A DNA stretch of 64,000 bases from the NCBI RefSeq assembly GCF_037038585.1, contig NC_092520.1, positions 15,631,001-15,695,000 on the forward strand. Direction: 5' to 3'. The stretch comes from Patagioenas fasciata. Its lineage: Eukaryota > Chordata > Aves > Columbiformes > Columbidae. Below, piece after piece: positions 1 to 12,800 of the stretch. The position numbers were made by a program, and so were the translations under genes. The notes beneath the pieces are model-generated. The model saw nothing but the letters and a program-made list of their open reading frames with translations. It was not told where the DNA came from and made no database searches. Every line of letters starts with the position of its first letter. The first letter of the stretch is position 1.

Positions 1-707
1 AAAAAGGGCTTTCAACCAGATACGTGCAGGCTTCAACTGTTCTATTGGAGTCAGTCACAGACATACCAAATAGAATTTGTATTTTGTTCAGAGCAGGAAG
101 AAATAGTCTGGATTTCTTGTGTTGTATTAAGCTGTCCAAAACATACTTTCAAGAGTCTCATTTGTGGAAAATAGGTCATAGCCTGAGCAATTACTATGAA
201 GAAAGTGAAAAAAATATTTTGAAGGAAAAAACCTTGAACTCTGAAAGTATGAACTTGGAAAACGCACACTATCAAAGACTCCAGCTGAAAAACTGGACAA
301 AATAACTAGGACAGTGAGTTAAATTATTATGGAAATGACAACTTCATGTTTAACATGTTTAACACCTCTCTTCCTTAAGGTGTGACTGTGGATTCCTTGT
401 TCAGCAAACCTTTGCAATTGCAAGCAATAAAAACTTAGATTGTTCCAGGAGCTAAGACACAGAATGTTTTTTGCTGATGGTTTGCCATATTCTGCTGCTG
501 AAAACTAACAGAAAATCAACCATCCTTAGTTTTTGTTTTCTAATATTCACCTGAATAGAAGAAGTGTGTAGGAGTTGCTAAGAACTACTTTTTCACTATC
601 ACAGTCAATACATATTACATATAAGTTTGTGTATGTTCTATTGGTGTTATGTAGCATTAAGAGCACGTATTAAAAATATATAATGCTTCTCAATTTTACT
701 TTTTCAG
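1..707 (+). other. ARHGAP42 intron (partial), upstream of first visible exon
   Basis: AT-rich sequence without repeats that I recognise. It ends in a pyrimidine-rich tract and the acceptor TTTTTCAG at about 700-707. The short open frames here have no family resemblance. The exon before this one, expected to encode the middle of the BAR domain, was not found. Confidence 0.7.
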
Positions 708-812
708 CTCTTGGCCTTCCTTCAAGGATTATTTACGTTTTACCATGAAGGATATGAACTGGCTCAGGAGTTTGCACCATACAAGCAGCAGCTGCAGTTC
801 AATTTGCAGAAT
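708..812 (+). CDS. ARHGAP42: ARHGAP42 exon: end of BAR domain (window residues 1-35)
   Basis: This 105-nt exon is in phase 0 at both ends. It encodes the segment around [19 protein letters not shown], a hallmark of the last BAR helix in GRAF proteins. The acceptor is TTTCAG and the donor GTAAGG. The BAR domain dimerises and binds curved membrane, and in GRAFs it can also hold the GAP domain inactive. Confidence 0.95.
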
Positions 813-3800
813 GTAAGGATGATTTGTGTTTACACCATTTGGTTTGCTAATTTAATTTCAGGATATTAAAGTAGACTCGTAGCACTTTATTGGGGCTCTA
901 AATCTTGCAATGTTTCAGTAAGCTGAAGTCAAATTTATGTATGAATAGGCAAAAGTTATTTTTGGTAATTTAATGTCACAAAGATTTCTGTCAACAAGTA
1001 ACTTTGGAAAAATTAATCTACAGAAAGTCAATTTATGATTTCCAGGCCAAAATTTTGGGACCGGGAACCAGAAAAGGACAGCAACCAAGTTTTGATTAGA
1101 AAACATAGCAGTCCAGATAGGTTTAAATATTTGTAAATGCTTTCTCAAGAGTGGGGCCTGTCTTGTGCAGTAAGTGTATGTCCCAAAAATGCTCCAACTA
1201 GTATAGAATGATGTGGTTTGTTTCTTTAAGATCGCCACAAAAAGCTTGTTCTGCTGTCTGCTAGCTTATCACTGTATATTAAGTATACTTGGAAAGCTGT
1301 GCTCTGGCTGTTCTCTGGATTTGTTTTGTCCACATCAGAGAACTGGTGGGACCTTCCTCCTCCATGAGCAGCTCTCACAAGCATTCAGTTCCACTGGAAG
1401 AAAGGGTCTATTATTTATGTAGAGAGTTACCCTCAACTGAGCAGATGGATCTTTTCCTGTAGATTGGTCTGAGTTTGGTGGTAAAATACATACAAGATTA
1501 ACTGCGCCCAAAAGCACCATTGCCTTCAGAAATACCAAAAATGCATTTAATCAGCATACTTTTCTGATCATCGGAACTGCCATACACAAGTGTATACACA
1601 CGTACAAGTGTGTATATAGCAGGGTGGGTGTCAGTCTCTTCTCACAAGTAACAAGTAATAGGACAAGAGGAAATGGCTTCAGGTTGTGTCAGGAGAGGTT
1701 TAGATTGGATATTAGGAAAAATTTCTTTGCAGAAAGAGTTGTCAGGCACTGGAACAGGCTGCCCAGGGAAGTGGTTGCATCGCCATCCCTGGAGGTGTTT
1801 AAAGGACGTGTAGATGTGATGCTTAGGGACATGGTTTAGTGATGGACTTGACAGTGTTAGGTTAACGGTTGGACTTGATGATCTTAAATCTCTTTTACAA
1901 CCTAAACGACTCTGTGATTCTGTATTTATTTCACTGTGTTAACTCAGTTGTTACATTTCCAAGGATACCCAAGTAAGTATATGCAAAACATCTTTACACC
2001 TGATCTGCATTAGAACTACTATCACTTGCTTTTAAGGCAAAAAGTGAAGTTCAACTTGTTAACATTGGGCCAGCCCTACATTTTTCATGACAAGTAACTT
2101 CAAATTCCAGTAAAAAAAAAAAAAAAAAGGAAGGAATTCTGTCATTCTGTCATTTACTCCAAAAGCTGTATTTTGGGGTGACTCCATTTCTTTTCCATTT
2201 CATTCTTTCAAGAAAAGATACTCAACAGAAATTTTTGTAGCTCCATTAGAATAAAAAAAATCTACAATGGTTTAGAAAATCTGGCACCAGCTCTTGTGGA
2301 TAGTGCCTTGGTCACTGAACTAAAGGAATATGAAACGTGTCTGGGAGCACAGGAGCACCTTACCCCGCTCAACTGCTGTTCCCTGTAGGTTACTGGAAAA
2401 TAAAACACTTGACATTTTCCCTGTAGCATCTTGCTGTTAGAGAGACATATGTTAACTTAAAGTTAGACAACAGCATTGCTTTAGCACTGTTAGTGTAGAT
2501 CTGTATTCTCAGGAGAACTGCACTCTTCCAGGTTTGTCTGTGATTAAACACGCACAGCACCCCTATGTAGCCCCTTCCCCTTCTGTGTTGTTCATATGTA
2601 CGTATAGATCCCATTTAAAGCACTGCTTCGGGAAATAAGACAAAACTTTCTACATGATTAACCTTTTCCTTTTGGATCAAAATGCAAATGTTCTCTGAAG
2701 GTAGAACATCTCAGCCCCTTGTCCTTTCAAATTATGTATTTACTACTTTTGGTTTGCTGCTGAGACTGTTTCAGATAAAGGCACAAGGGGTCAGTGTTGT
2801 TGTACAGCACAGTTTCGGTGAAAGGGTGAAAAATGTGCTTCAGTCCAGAGATTCATTTACTTTAATATGGCAAGTTCTGAGAGGAGCAAGAGCCCACAGC
2901 GCAGACCAAAACTGGCATTGTAAGCCAGAATATGTTAGTATCTTCTGTGCTTATATCTAGAGAAACAGAACTGTTAAAGGATTTTTTCAGTTTCAATGTT
3001 AATTAAATAGTTAATCTCTTCTTAAATACTACGTAAGTACAACTTGAAGTTGTAAATAGACTACAGAGAGAGATGTAAAGTTAGGCAGAGTTATGTATTA
3101 TTATTTTTTATTATATTTATACATCTGATAAACATACATGAAGATACAGTGGGGTATGGGATGTTGTTCACTTCTTTTACACAGAAACTTGGATCCTGGC
3201 TCCAGATCTAGATCAAGAGCTTCCTTTTACCAGCTGGGCTGTCTGCTGACTTGGCACTCACAGCATCGCCCAACCTCAGACTGGAATGAAAGGTGTAGGG
3301 CAAGACAAACTGAGGACAGTGTTCAGGGACAATTGTGTTCAGCCCATCTGTTGTAGCTGTCAAAAGTACTCCTCTCCATTACACTGTGTTAAGGTCTTGG
3401 AGAATAATTGACCTGAACTGCTGTTTTTGTTCTTAAAATTGTCCTGCAGGAGCAGTAACAGCCGTAGGAGTAGCAGAGCAGTGGCAGGTTGACAGCTCTT
3501 CACAGGTCACCGCATCCTAACATGCCCTGTTGTTGTGTTCGCTGTTTCAGCTGGCCAGTGGTGTGCTTTGTATGTCCATTTGGCTTTGTTTTCTATAATT
3601 TAATTCAAAGTCCTGGCTTCCTAAATTGTAGTAATTAAAAACTTGATAGAAAAACAGCTATAAGCTCTCAAAATGGGGACATTCATCCTTCAATGGCAAG
3701 TCCCTCATGAAGGTATCAAAATGATTTCTGTTAACTTTGGTTTGAATTGATACTTCACCCTAACAGTATTGTCCAGAAAGCTCAGAGAGGAGTTTTACCT

Positions 3801-6800
3801 TCGTCTCTAATAATAATGTTTATCCTCAAGAAGAAGATTTAACATGTGTGTTATTATACTACTGTGCAACTCCATGAATGGCCCATGAAGAGGGGAAAGT
3901 ATTTGCCAGTGTATAAAACCAAGAGAGTTTCTTTTTGGCTGGTCAGGATTAAAGTCTGTAAGATGGCTTCACAGAAACATTCCAAAAATCTTTTTTCTTT
4001 TCTATTACCTGTAGGAACAAAGTGTTCAACATCTGGTATGTTAGTAGCAACCTATCAAACCTCTGACACCTCATAATAATTCTCTACTACATCGTGGTAG
4101 GTGTGTGGACGGAAACCTGGGTCTTACTGAATTCAACAGGAAAAAACATGCATTTACATGAATATAGATATTAGAAAATATGAATAACCCACCTTTGTAC
4201 CTCATTCTTTGCTTGGCCAGATGCCTGGTTACACACACGACGTTTAGGTCAGACACAGTCCTTCTGTGCTTTTGGCACCGTTTGCACAATCCTATAAAAA
4301 AATGTTCATGACAGTGTGGTTAACCTGACTGTTCTGAGTACCAGCAGCTGTGGTATTCCTGCAGATATGGATACACTTGTGGAGAGACTGCAGCCATTTA
4401 GACATTAGCCTGGCATTAAACCAAACTCATGTTTTCTGCACCATACTTCAAGTGGTTCAGTGAGACTTCTTACATCAGGTGTAGGGCTGTGCCATCAGCA
4501 GCTTCTAGTTCAGCCTGGCTTCTGTCTGTGGATTCTAGAGTACATGGAGAGAAAGTCTGCAAAATGCTGTGTAAGCATACCTGAAGATATGAAATTACCT
4601 CTGTTCTGAGGTTACTGACCTGCAGAAAGAGGAAAGTTACTATTCTCAATGTTTCTTTACACTTGTGTGCTTGAGTTCTTCGTTACTGTGTTATTCCTAG
4701 GCTTCTAGGGCAATGAAGAGTATTATTCTTCATTGCTTTTTTTTTTTTTTCGGTTTGTTTTTCCTTTTTTTATCTTTGGTAAATGCTTCTGTTGGTCTCT
4801 GGTACAGTGTCCTTGGCATTATTAACAATTAGTTCTTCAGTGTTTTTTAGAATTTACGTGAGATAATATGGTATTTTGTTTGCTTCTTTTCCCGGGTATT
4901 AGACCAGGAATAATTTCGAAAGCACTAGGCAAGAAGTGGAGAGACTCATGCAAAGAATGAAATCAGCCAACCAGGATTACAGACCACCAAGTCAGTGGAC
5001 AATGGAAGGCTATCTCTATGTGCAGGAGAAACGTGAGTAAAACAGATACACCTTTTGATTTGAAAGGCACAGCAACAAATGTAAGGGCGAGAAAGTTGTT
5101 TAATTAGCAGGACAACACAAGAGCTCTGTGTTTGAATGTCTGCAGACTTCTGCTGTGGCTGCCTTCCAAATGATTGAGAGGTTCAAACGAAAAATAAGTG
5201 TTTAACTTTTCGGAAAGCACTCAAAGTAGCTGCAGTCAGATGGGGTGGTGATCAAAACACTTGTAAGCAACTCAGCTCCTGCACCTGGGTCCTTGGGGGG
5301 TCCCTGCTACTGGCCACCCCAGTGGCTTAGTGGTAGCCAGCTCTGCTCTGGCTGGCTGCCCCTCACCTTGCAGTCAACCTAAGGTTAAATGAACATGCAC
5401 ATAATTGAAAACAAAGGTGTAAGAGGAAGAAAAGTGACCTAAATACAGTCCGCCAGCTTCAAAATAGCTGTAAATCTATCCTATGTTTCATTCACTTCAT
5501 GAGACATGAGAATGAAGTGGTGAACTAAATGAAGGAATAAAACTAAAGTTGTTGAAACTACTTTGAAGAACCCAACAATAGATGTTGTTGTAAATGAAAA
5601 CAGAACCAGGAAATATGTGAAAAGTCATATGAGAGAATTCAAAACTATACGTCACCTCAAGTATCAGCTGCCGCTGGTTTATACCCTAACCAGTACAGAA
5701 AACCAAGCCAAACTAGCTGTGTTAGGTAGGAATGTGCAAAACCCTCAGAAAAATAGTTTCTATTATATGGCGTACCCAGATTTGTCTATTTATTTATTCA
5801 TTTTTCTATTTGCTGTAGAATCAACTTGACATTAGAAAAGTATATAGCAACATTTTGAGATAGTGTGTACATACTTGTACAAGTTTGATGTTTGTGCAAA
5901 AATTATTAAATACATCTTTACACCTTATTTCTCAATCTAAAAAAAGAAATAGAAGCCATCTGGATATTGAATTCCTGTGTCAGACTTGACTCCAGTTGAT
6001 CTCAGCTTTGATGAGATCTTCTTCACTGCTCCCCTTTTAGATGATAACTCAAGAGACTACATGGAGTTATAGATAATTGATTTTCCAAATAACGTAATTA
6101 AATTAATCTTTATTCCATATGTGAGCTAAAAGAAATAAACCTCAATGCTTGTCACCGTTAACCTCAGCCACTTTCGCCCTCAGTAGCACTGGAAGTTTTA
6201 AGAAGACTCTTTATGTTTTAATTGCGTAATAATGATAAAAGAAACCCCTGTTAAGTGGAAATTACACTGAGCCCTGCTAATGGGGGAAGGAGAAAAGGAG
6301 TGAAGCATTGGACACACGCTGTGCTTCATTAAATAGTGAGAGGCCAACTTGACATCCTCTTACTGAAAAGAAATTTGTTCATTAGTTTATTCTGGAGTAA
6401 AGAGTAATAGGGTCTGTGATCTCTGTGTCAGTGGGGAAGGTATTAGTTATCTATTTCCTTGTCATGTGGGTTTACTTTCTTACAGCCATCACCCCATAGG
6501 CTCATGTCAAATTTTGGACAACTGGGTTAAATACTTGGTATTCTTGAGAGTAAAACTAAATCAGCATATATTTATTAGTGAAATGGATGCTGGTAAGTAT
6601 GTATTTTGAAGAAAATGGCAGTAGGCCATGAATTGCTTTTTATTCAGATGGACAGTCATGAGTAACTTTAAGTTTCAGTGTAGGTTTCTGGTTACAATTA
6701 ATGAAAAAAACAGATGACTTCTAAACTCATCTAAAATTGCTCTCAGAGGGCTCATCTTTCTTGTATATGCCAGAAGAGTTAATGAAATGCCATCAGAAGA

Positions 6801-9800
6801 AAAACTGATTTAGCATTATTATAGATTTTGTTTTGCTAAGTGAAAATAAGTTACTATATAGGAACAGAATTCTGTTAAATTCTGAGGCTGAGTTGACTTG
6901 TCAGTTCATGACATTACTTCCCTGTGAAACGGAGGCAACGGAAGAACTTTCTCTGACTTGGCTTAGCAGACTGTGTACATTTCCACATCTACATTGGTGG
7001 ATTGCCAGATGTCCAACTTTTATGACCAATGCAATCTTTTGCATGTCCACTACCTTTGTGGAAGGCTACATTTAGAAGACAAAGCCATTGCAGCTACAGC
7101 AAAACTACTAGGCTTGGTTTTAACACCTTCCATTTTTACTTAACTGTTGACATTAAAAATATGTATATATATATCTATATGCATATATATATTTAACTCA
7201 GAGTTCTTTCATGTTAAAAAGAATTAGAAGATTCAGATATACTATACTTTGAAAAATCAAGATAATATTTTCCCATGAGTAACTCCCATTGAAATGAACT
7301 TGAAAATCACATGTGGGTTGAAAATATCATCTGTTCCTTTCCTATTCTGACTTTACACAGTAGTTACAGTACTGCATCATATATAGGTATTTTACTCTGT
7401 CACCTGCATTGGTGATGGCTCTGCAGAGGGGGACCGCGTTTGAATGCCAGGCTCTGAAGCCCAATGCTGTCCAAGGGGAAAGAAACACTTCTCCTTCTTG
7501 GTACCTCTTCACACACAGCCACTGTGTTTGGTCTCTGTGACCCGGAAGCTGTGTCAACACTGGTATTAATGAAATAAATGGGGCTCTTTTCTGCCACTGG
7601 GAGCAGCTTGCACAGAATATCCCACCCTCTGTGCTAAATTTCCTAACCTCAAAAATCAAGCAACTTTGTCCAAGTTACCTATTGACTATGTGTTATCTAG
7701 TGACTGTGAATGCTGCCAGCACTCTTTATTAACCAGTCCAGTTATAGCCATAGTGTTCTGGCCCAAGGGGGAGCAGTCACACTGCAAAAACCTGAATTAC
7801 CTTGTCCTCTCCAGTGCACCACTCCTCTAGATCTATCTGTAAGAATTTTGGGAGCTTATCTTGTTCTCTGTGCTATAGTAAACTTTTTATTTCCAGAAAA
7901 TCGTGAGAGATCTTGGCTGTACTTCTGGGATATGGGGAGAATTATGGAAATGATGTCCTCACAGCAAAGAACACATTATAAATACCTGTATCTAAACTCT
8001 GTTAGTGGCCAAAGTTTAAAATAGCGTTGAGCTTAAACTCAAGAGGGTTTTGTGTTTAGATTAGTGAATGAAGGTTCACAGGAAGGACTGAGCAAAGCTC
8101 TGGGTAATCCAGGAGTGAAAACATCTTCCTCATCAGAAATCCAGTACTTTGCAGTAGGATTAGGAAGTTGTGTGGTGTGAGCTCTCCAGGATAAAGCACA
8201 CACCCGCTTACTCGGGGGTCACTGCAGATTTCATGTGTGGCTATCTCAATCGAAGACTAGTAAATCCATAAGTACATTATACTTTGGTATTGTGGGTGTG
8301 TGCAGTTGTCAGTTTGTGGACACTGTCAGTTGTACACCACTGTTACAGCCATCTCTTCCCCAGCAGGACCCGTTCCAAGGCATAAAAGGCCACTGTTTCT
8401 AGCTGAAAGTGCCACCTCTGCCATCCAGTATTTTACTCCTCATCTCTAAATCATTATTATTTGAGAGTCCACTGTTCCTCACTTTCCTTTCCTTTTCCAT
8501 AATGAAATCACCCTCCAGTGCTCAGCTACATAAGATGGAACATGTCTCTGAGTCAGTGCCATTTTACCCACTCCCTTAAGGTAACAGGTAGAAGAATGGA
8601 GTTCCTATGGTGCTACCAGAAGCATTTGTTACCTTTGAAAAGAGCTCTGAAAGTAAAGGGGAAATGCACTCTAACTGCATTACCTCATTGAGTTTTCTGT
8701 GTCTAATACCAGACTTCAAGGTTTTGCTCAGAGGAAGGAAGTAATACTGAATCTTAGTGCTTCACTTGAGTTGGTAAAATCCTCAACTGTATTTCCTAGG
8801 CAGAAAAATCCTCAGGATCTTACCTGTCTCCTGCCTGTCTACCCTAGTAAAATGCTGTTACACATCCAGTTGACAAAGAAAATCAGTCTGCTGGAATTTT
8901 GTTGGGTAACCTCATCAAGCTGCTTGAGAATTATACCTGGAGAACATGTTCCAATTAAAAAAATTGGGGGAGTTTGGTTTGATTTTTCTTTTGTAGGCTA
9001 CATGTAGATGCTTTTGTTTCATTTCTCTGCTTTATCTAACTACAACTAAAATAATGATAAAATGCCAAAATAATTATATTTAATATTATTTTTCTTTAAT
9101 CTAGGACCTCTTGGATTTACATGGGTAAAACATTACTGCACTTACGATAAAGGAACAAAAACATTTACAATGAATATAGCTGAAACAAAATCTGGTGGAA
9201 AAGTGGTAAGTTTCACGTGCATGAATGCATACATGAACTGTATATTCCATCATTTATATTAAGCATCCAGGAGCTGTTCAAAGACAAAAATGTGAACAAA
9301 GCATAAGCCTGTTTTCATACATGAAACAATGCTTGTCTTGCATAGTATAGACAAATTAAATATTTAAATAAAACTATTTCTTTAAAAATTTATATAAACT
9401 ACTTATTAAACAACTTCTCTGCTGTGGTAGTTGCAAATGCATAGGAAATCAGTCACATTTGCACAAAATCATAGAATCAGGCTTGGAGGGGAGCTCCATG
9501 GTCAATGCAGGGTTGAACAGAGCAGGTCAGCGAGGCCTGTGGCCAGTCAAGTTTTAGATATCTCCAAGGATGGAGACCCCTCAGCCTCTGTGGGCAACCT
9601 GTTTCAGCATGTGACTACCATAAAACAAACCTTTTTCTTAAGTATTTTCTTAAGTATTACCTGTGTTTCAGTTGGTACCCATTGCCTCTTGCCTTTTCAC
9701 TGGGCACCACTGAGAAGAATCTGACTCAGTCTTCTTTACTCCTTCCCATCAGGTATTTATAGATAAATCACCTTCTCCAGACTGAACAGTCCCAGCTCTC

Positions 9801-12800
9801 TCAGCCTCTCCTCATATGACAGATCACAGGATCACAGAATGTCAGGGATTGGAAGGGACCTCAAAAGATCATCTAGTCCAATCCCCCTGCCGGAGCAGGA
9901 ACACCCAGATGAGGTTACACAGGAAGGTGTCCAGGCGGGTTTTGAATGTCTCCAGAGTAGAAGACTCCACAACCTCCCTGGGCAGCCTGTTCCAGTGCTC
10001 TGTCACCCTCACTGAGAAGAAGTTTCTTCTCACATTTAAGTGGAACCTCTTGTGTTTCAGTGTGAACCCATTACCCCTTGTCCTATCATTGTTTCCCACC
10101 AAGAAGAGCCTGGCTCCATCCTCGTGACACTCACCCTTTATATATTTGTAAACATTAATGAGGTCACCCCTCAGTCTCCTCTTCTCCAGGCTAAAGAGAC
10201 CCAGCTCCCTCAGCCTTTCCTCATACAGGAGATGCTCCACTCCCTTCATACTCTTAGTTGCCCTGCTCTGGACTCTCTCCAGCAGTTTCCTGTCCTTCTT
10301 AAGTCCTTGATCACTTTGGTAGCCCTTAGCTGGACTTGATCCAGTACATCACTGTCTCTCTTGTACTGGGAAGCCCAGCACTGGACCCATCACTCCAGAT
10401 GTGTCTCACCAGTCCTGAGCAGAGAAGAGGGATCATAGTAGGAAACATCCTGTTGTATTATGATGTAGTGTCAAAAGCCTGGCTAAAGTTGAGTTAAACA
10501 ATATTTGTTGTTCTTCCATCATCCGCTGAGCCATCAATCACATTGTACAGGGCTATCAAGTTGATCCTATATGATTTCCCCTTCATTAAGTTCATGCTGA
10601 CTAGTTCCAGTTACCTTTCTGTCCTTAATATGTTCGGAAAAGTTAGGCAGGATTATTCACTTCGTCACCTTCCCAAGGACCAAGGTGATGCAGACTGGCC
10701 TGTAGTTTCACATAGGGCAAGAAGAAATGGCCTCACGTTGCGCCAGGAGAGGTTTAAATTGGATACTGGGAAAAATTTCGTCACAGAAGGGGCTGTCAGG
10801 CACTGGAACAGGCTGTGGGAAGTGGTGGAGTCACCATCCCTGGAGGAGTTCAAAGACATGTAGATGAGGTTCTTAGGAACATGGTTTAGAAGCGGACTTA
10901 GCAGTGCTAGATGACAGTTGGACTTGATGATTGTAAAGGTCTTTTTCAATCTAAACAATTCTGTGATTCTGTATCCTTCTCCTTGCCCTTAAAGACAAAG
11001 GTGACATTCACTTTCTCACATTTCTCAGAAATCCACTGACTGCATCAGTATTCCCAACATTATAGAGAGTGGCGTCATGATGATGGTGGCCAGAACTGGG
11101 AGTTAGTCAGCTTCATTCTTTAGAAATCTTTTTATCTACATGTGGGAATTGACAGAGTTATATGATATTCATTCTAAGTTGTAGCATATAATCATGTTAT
11201 ATATGCAGACGTTTGTAAAATTTTGAATATTTCTGAAATATAATGATCAAATAACAAATGTGACAGAAAGCTATTAATTTAGTCTTCTTTTATATACAAA
11301 TAAACTATTGTATATGTTCCTAAATAATTTTAATCCCTATTTTAAGGCATATTCTTTCGACTGTTCATACAGTTGAATTTAAGATGTGAAGCCAAGGTAT
11401 ATCAGCATACTGCCTGTGCTAATTTTGGTTTGTTTTGTTTTATAGAATGGCCTTGTCACAAGCTCACCAGAAATATTCAAGCTCAAATCTTGCATCAGGA
11501 GAAAGACAGATTCAATTGACAAACGTTTCTGTTTTGATATTGAAGTTTTTGAGAGGTTTGGTTTTTTTTCATTGTGTTGAAGTTAAACAAATCTGCACAG
11601 AATAATGTTTCATATGAAGTTCTTTAAGTTCATATCAAAGAGATAGTTGCAGGCACTTTTCACGTGTTATTTATTCCTTTAGGACATTTTGATTCATTAC
11701 AAATATGCATGGCCTATAAGTTAAATGCAATCTGGAAACTTGGACAGAAGATTGTGAAAGGGCAGTAAAATACAAAAGTTGCTTGGTCATTATTGTAAGG
11801 ATATAACTTTCACAGGCTGATAGAAAGTTCACTTTTCCCATTGATTTTATATTCAGGAGGAAAGTAGTCAGCAGAGGAGATAAACAGACAACGAAATACC
11901 CAGAAATTTTTGGTGGGAGTTTATATACAAGGGCAACATTAATGTCTTCTGAATGTCATGTTGGTAAAAGTTGGTTTTCTCCTAAGAAAGAGAAGATGCA
12001 GTGGCCAGTACTGATCTTGGTAATCACCAAGAATATGAACGAGTTCATATAAATATAAAACAGTGTTGGAATACTGTCTTGTGAGCATTCTATGTTGGCA
12101 CATCAGTGAATTAATTTTAAGTCGTTTCTTGAAGAATGCATTTGCCTGTGATCACAAATAGAGACTAATTTTTTGTATATACACGTCTGTTCACGTAATT
12201 ATTTCAGGAACAAAGATCAAAATTGGTTCCTTTAACCTCTTTTGAGTTCTCGTGGCTCTTTTTCTATGCAGTGTCAAAGCTTCATCACCAGAGAGTATAT
12301 GCCATGTTTTTAACCTCTAGCATAGCAGTTAAAGCAGAGCCCACAGAAAGAACTGGGTTTTTTTAATGCTCTTGCATAAAAAATTCCTTCGCTGTGATAG
12401 TATTCAGCTCGATTGGCTTTACATCTCCATACTTAAGATGCTATCTCAAGTTGCTCGTTTTAGGCAACCATTTTAAGGCACACTTCTTTTGACTGGCTTT
12501 GAATGTCCATATTGTGTTATGATGACTTTCAGATTAAAAGTACCTACTTCTTTTCATTGACCATGAAAGGAAGGTAGATAATCAACTCAGGCGTAGACAT
12601 ATTTGATCAAATTCAGCTGAGGCATCTTGCTCTTAAGTTTTCCACCCTCAGCATCTCCCCACTGAAAAACGGGTTGTATTGGATGCTGTTTCTGGGTGTA
12701 TAACTGATCTTGCAATATGGAGGTGCCTAATACCTATTAGAGGGTTGTAGTGCTTAGGCATATAAAATTATGTGTTGCAGTACTGAAGTTGTAAGAAACA

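Larger units (their letters stand above)
9467..11100 (-). repeat. Old CR1 LINE (minus), interrupted by two later CR1 insertions
   Basis: Minus-strand CR1 segments occur in collinear order at about 9467-9832, 10305-10430, 10440-10705 and 10976-11100. Together they run from the 3' end into the reverse-transcriptase region. Two other CR1 pieces sit between them (about 9833-10304 and 10706-10975). About 600 bp of consensus appears to be missing near 10430. Borders were read by eye against remembered CR1 sequence and may be off by tens of bases. Confidence 0.7.
9206..11445 (+). other. ARHGAP42 intron (2.2 kb), mostly a nested CR1 cluster
   Basis: About 1.6 kb of this 2.2-kb intron (9467-11100) is CR1 material in several pieces, described separately. 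The remainder is AT-rich unique sequence. Confidence 0.85.

Noticed and set aside
9869..10249. 126-codon minus-strand frame that looks like a gene
   Set aside because: It is the tail of the CR1 reverse-transcriptase ORF ([12 protein letters not shown]), not a host gene.
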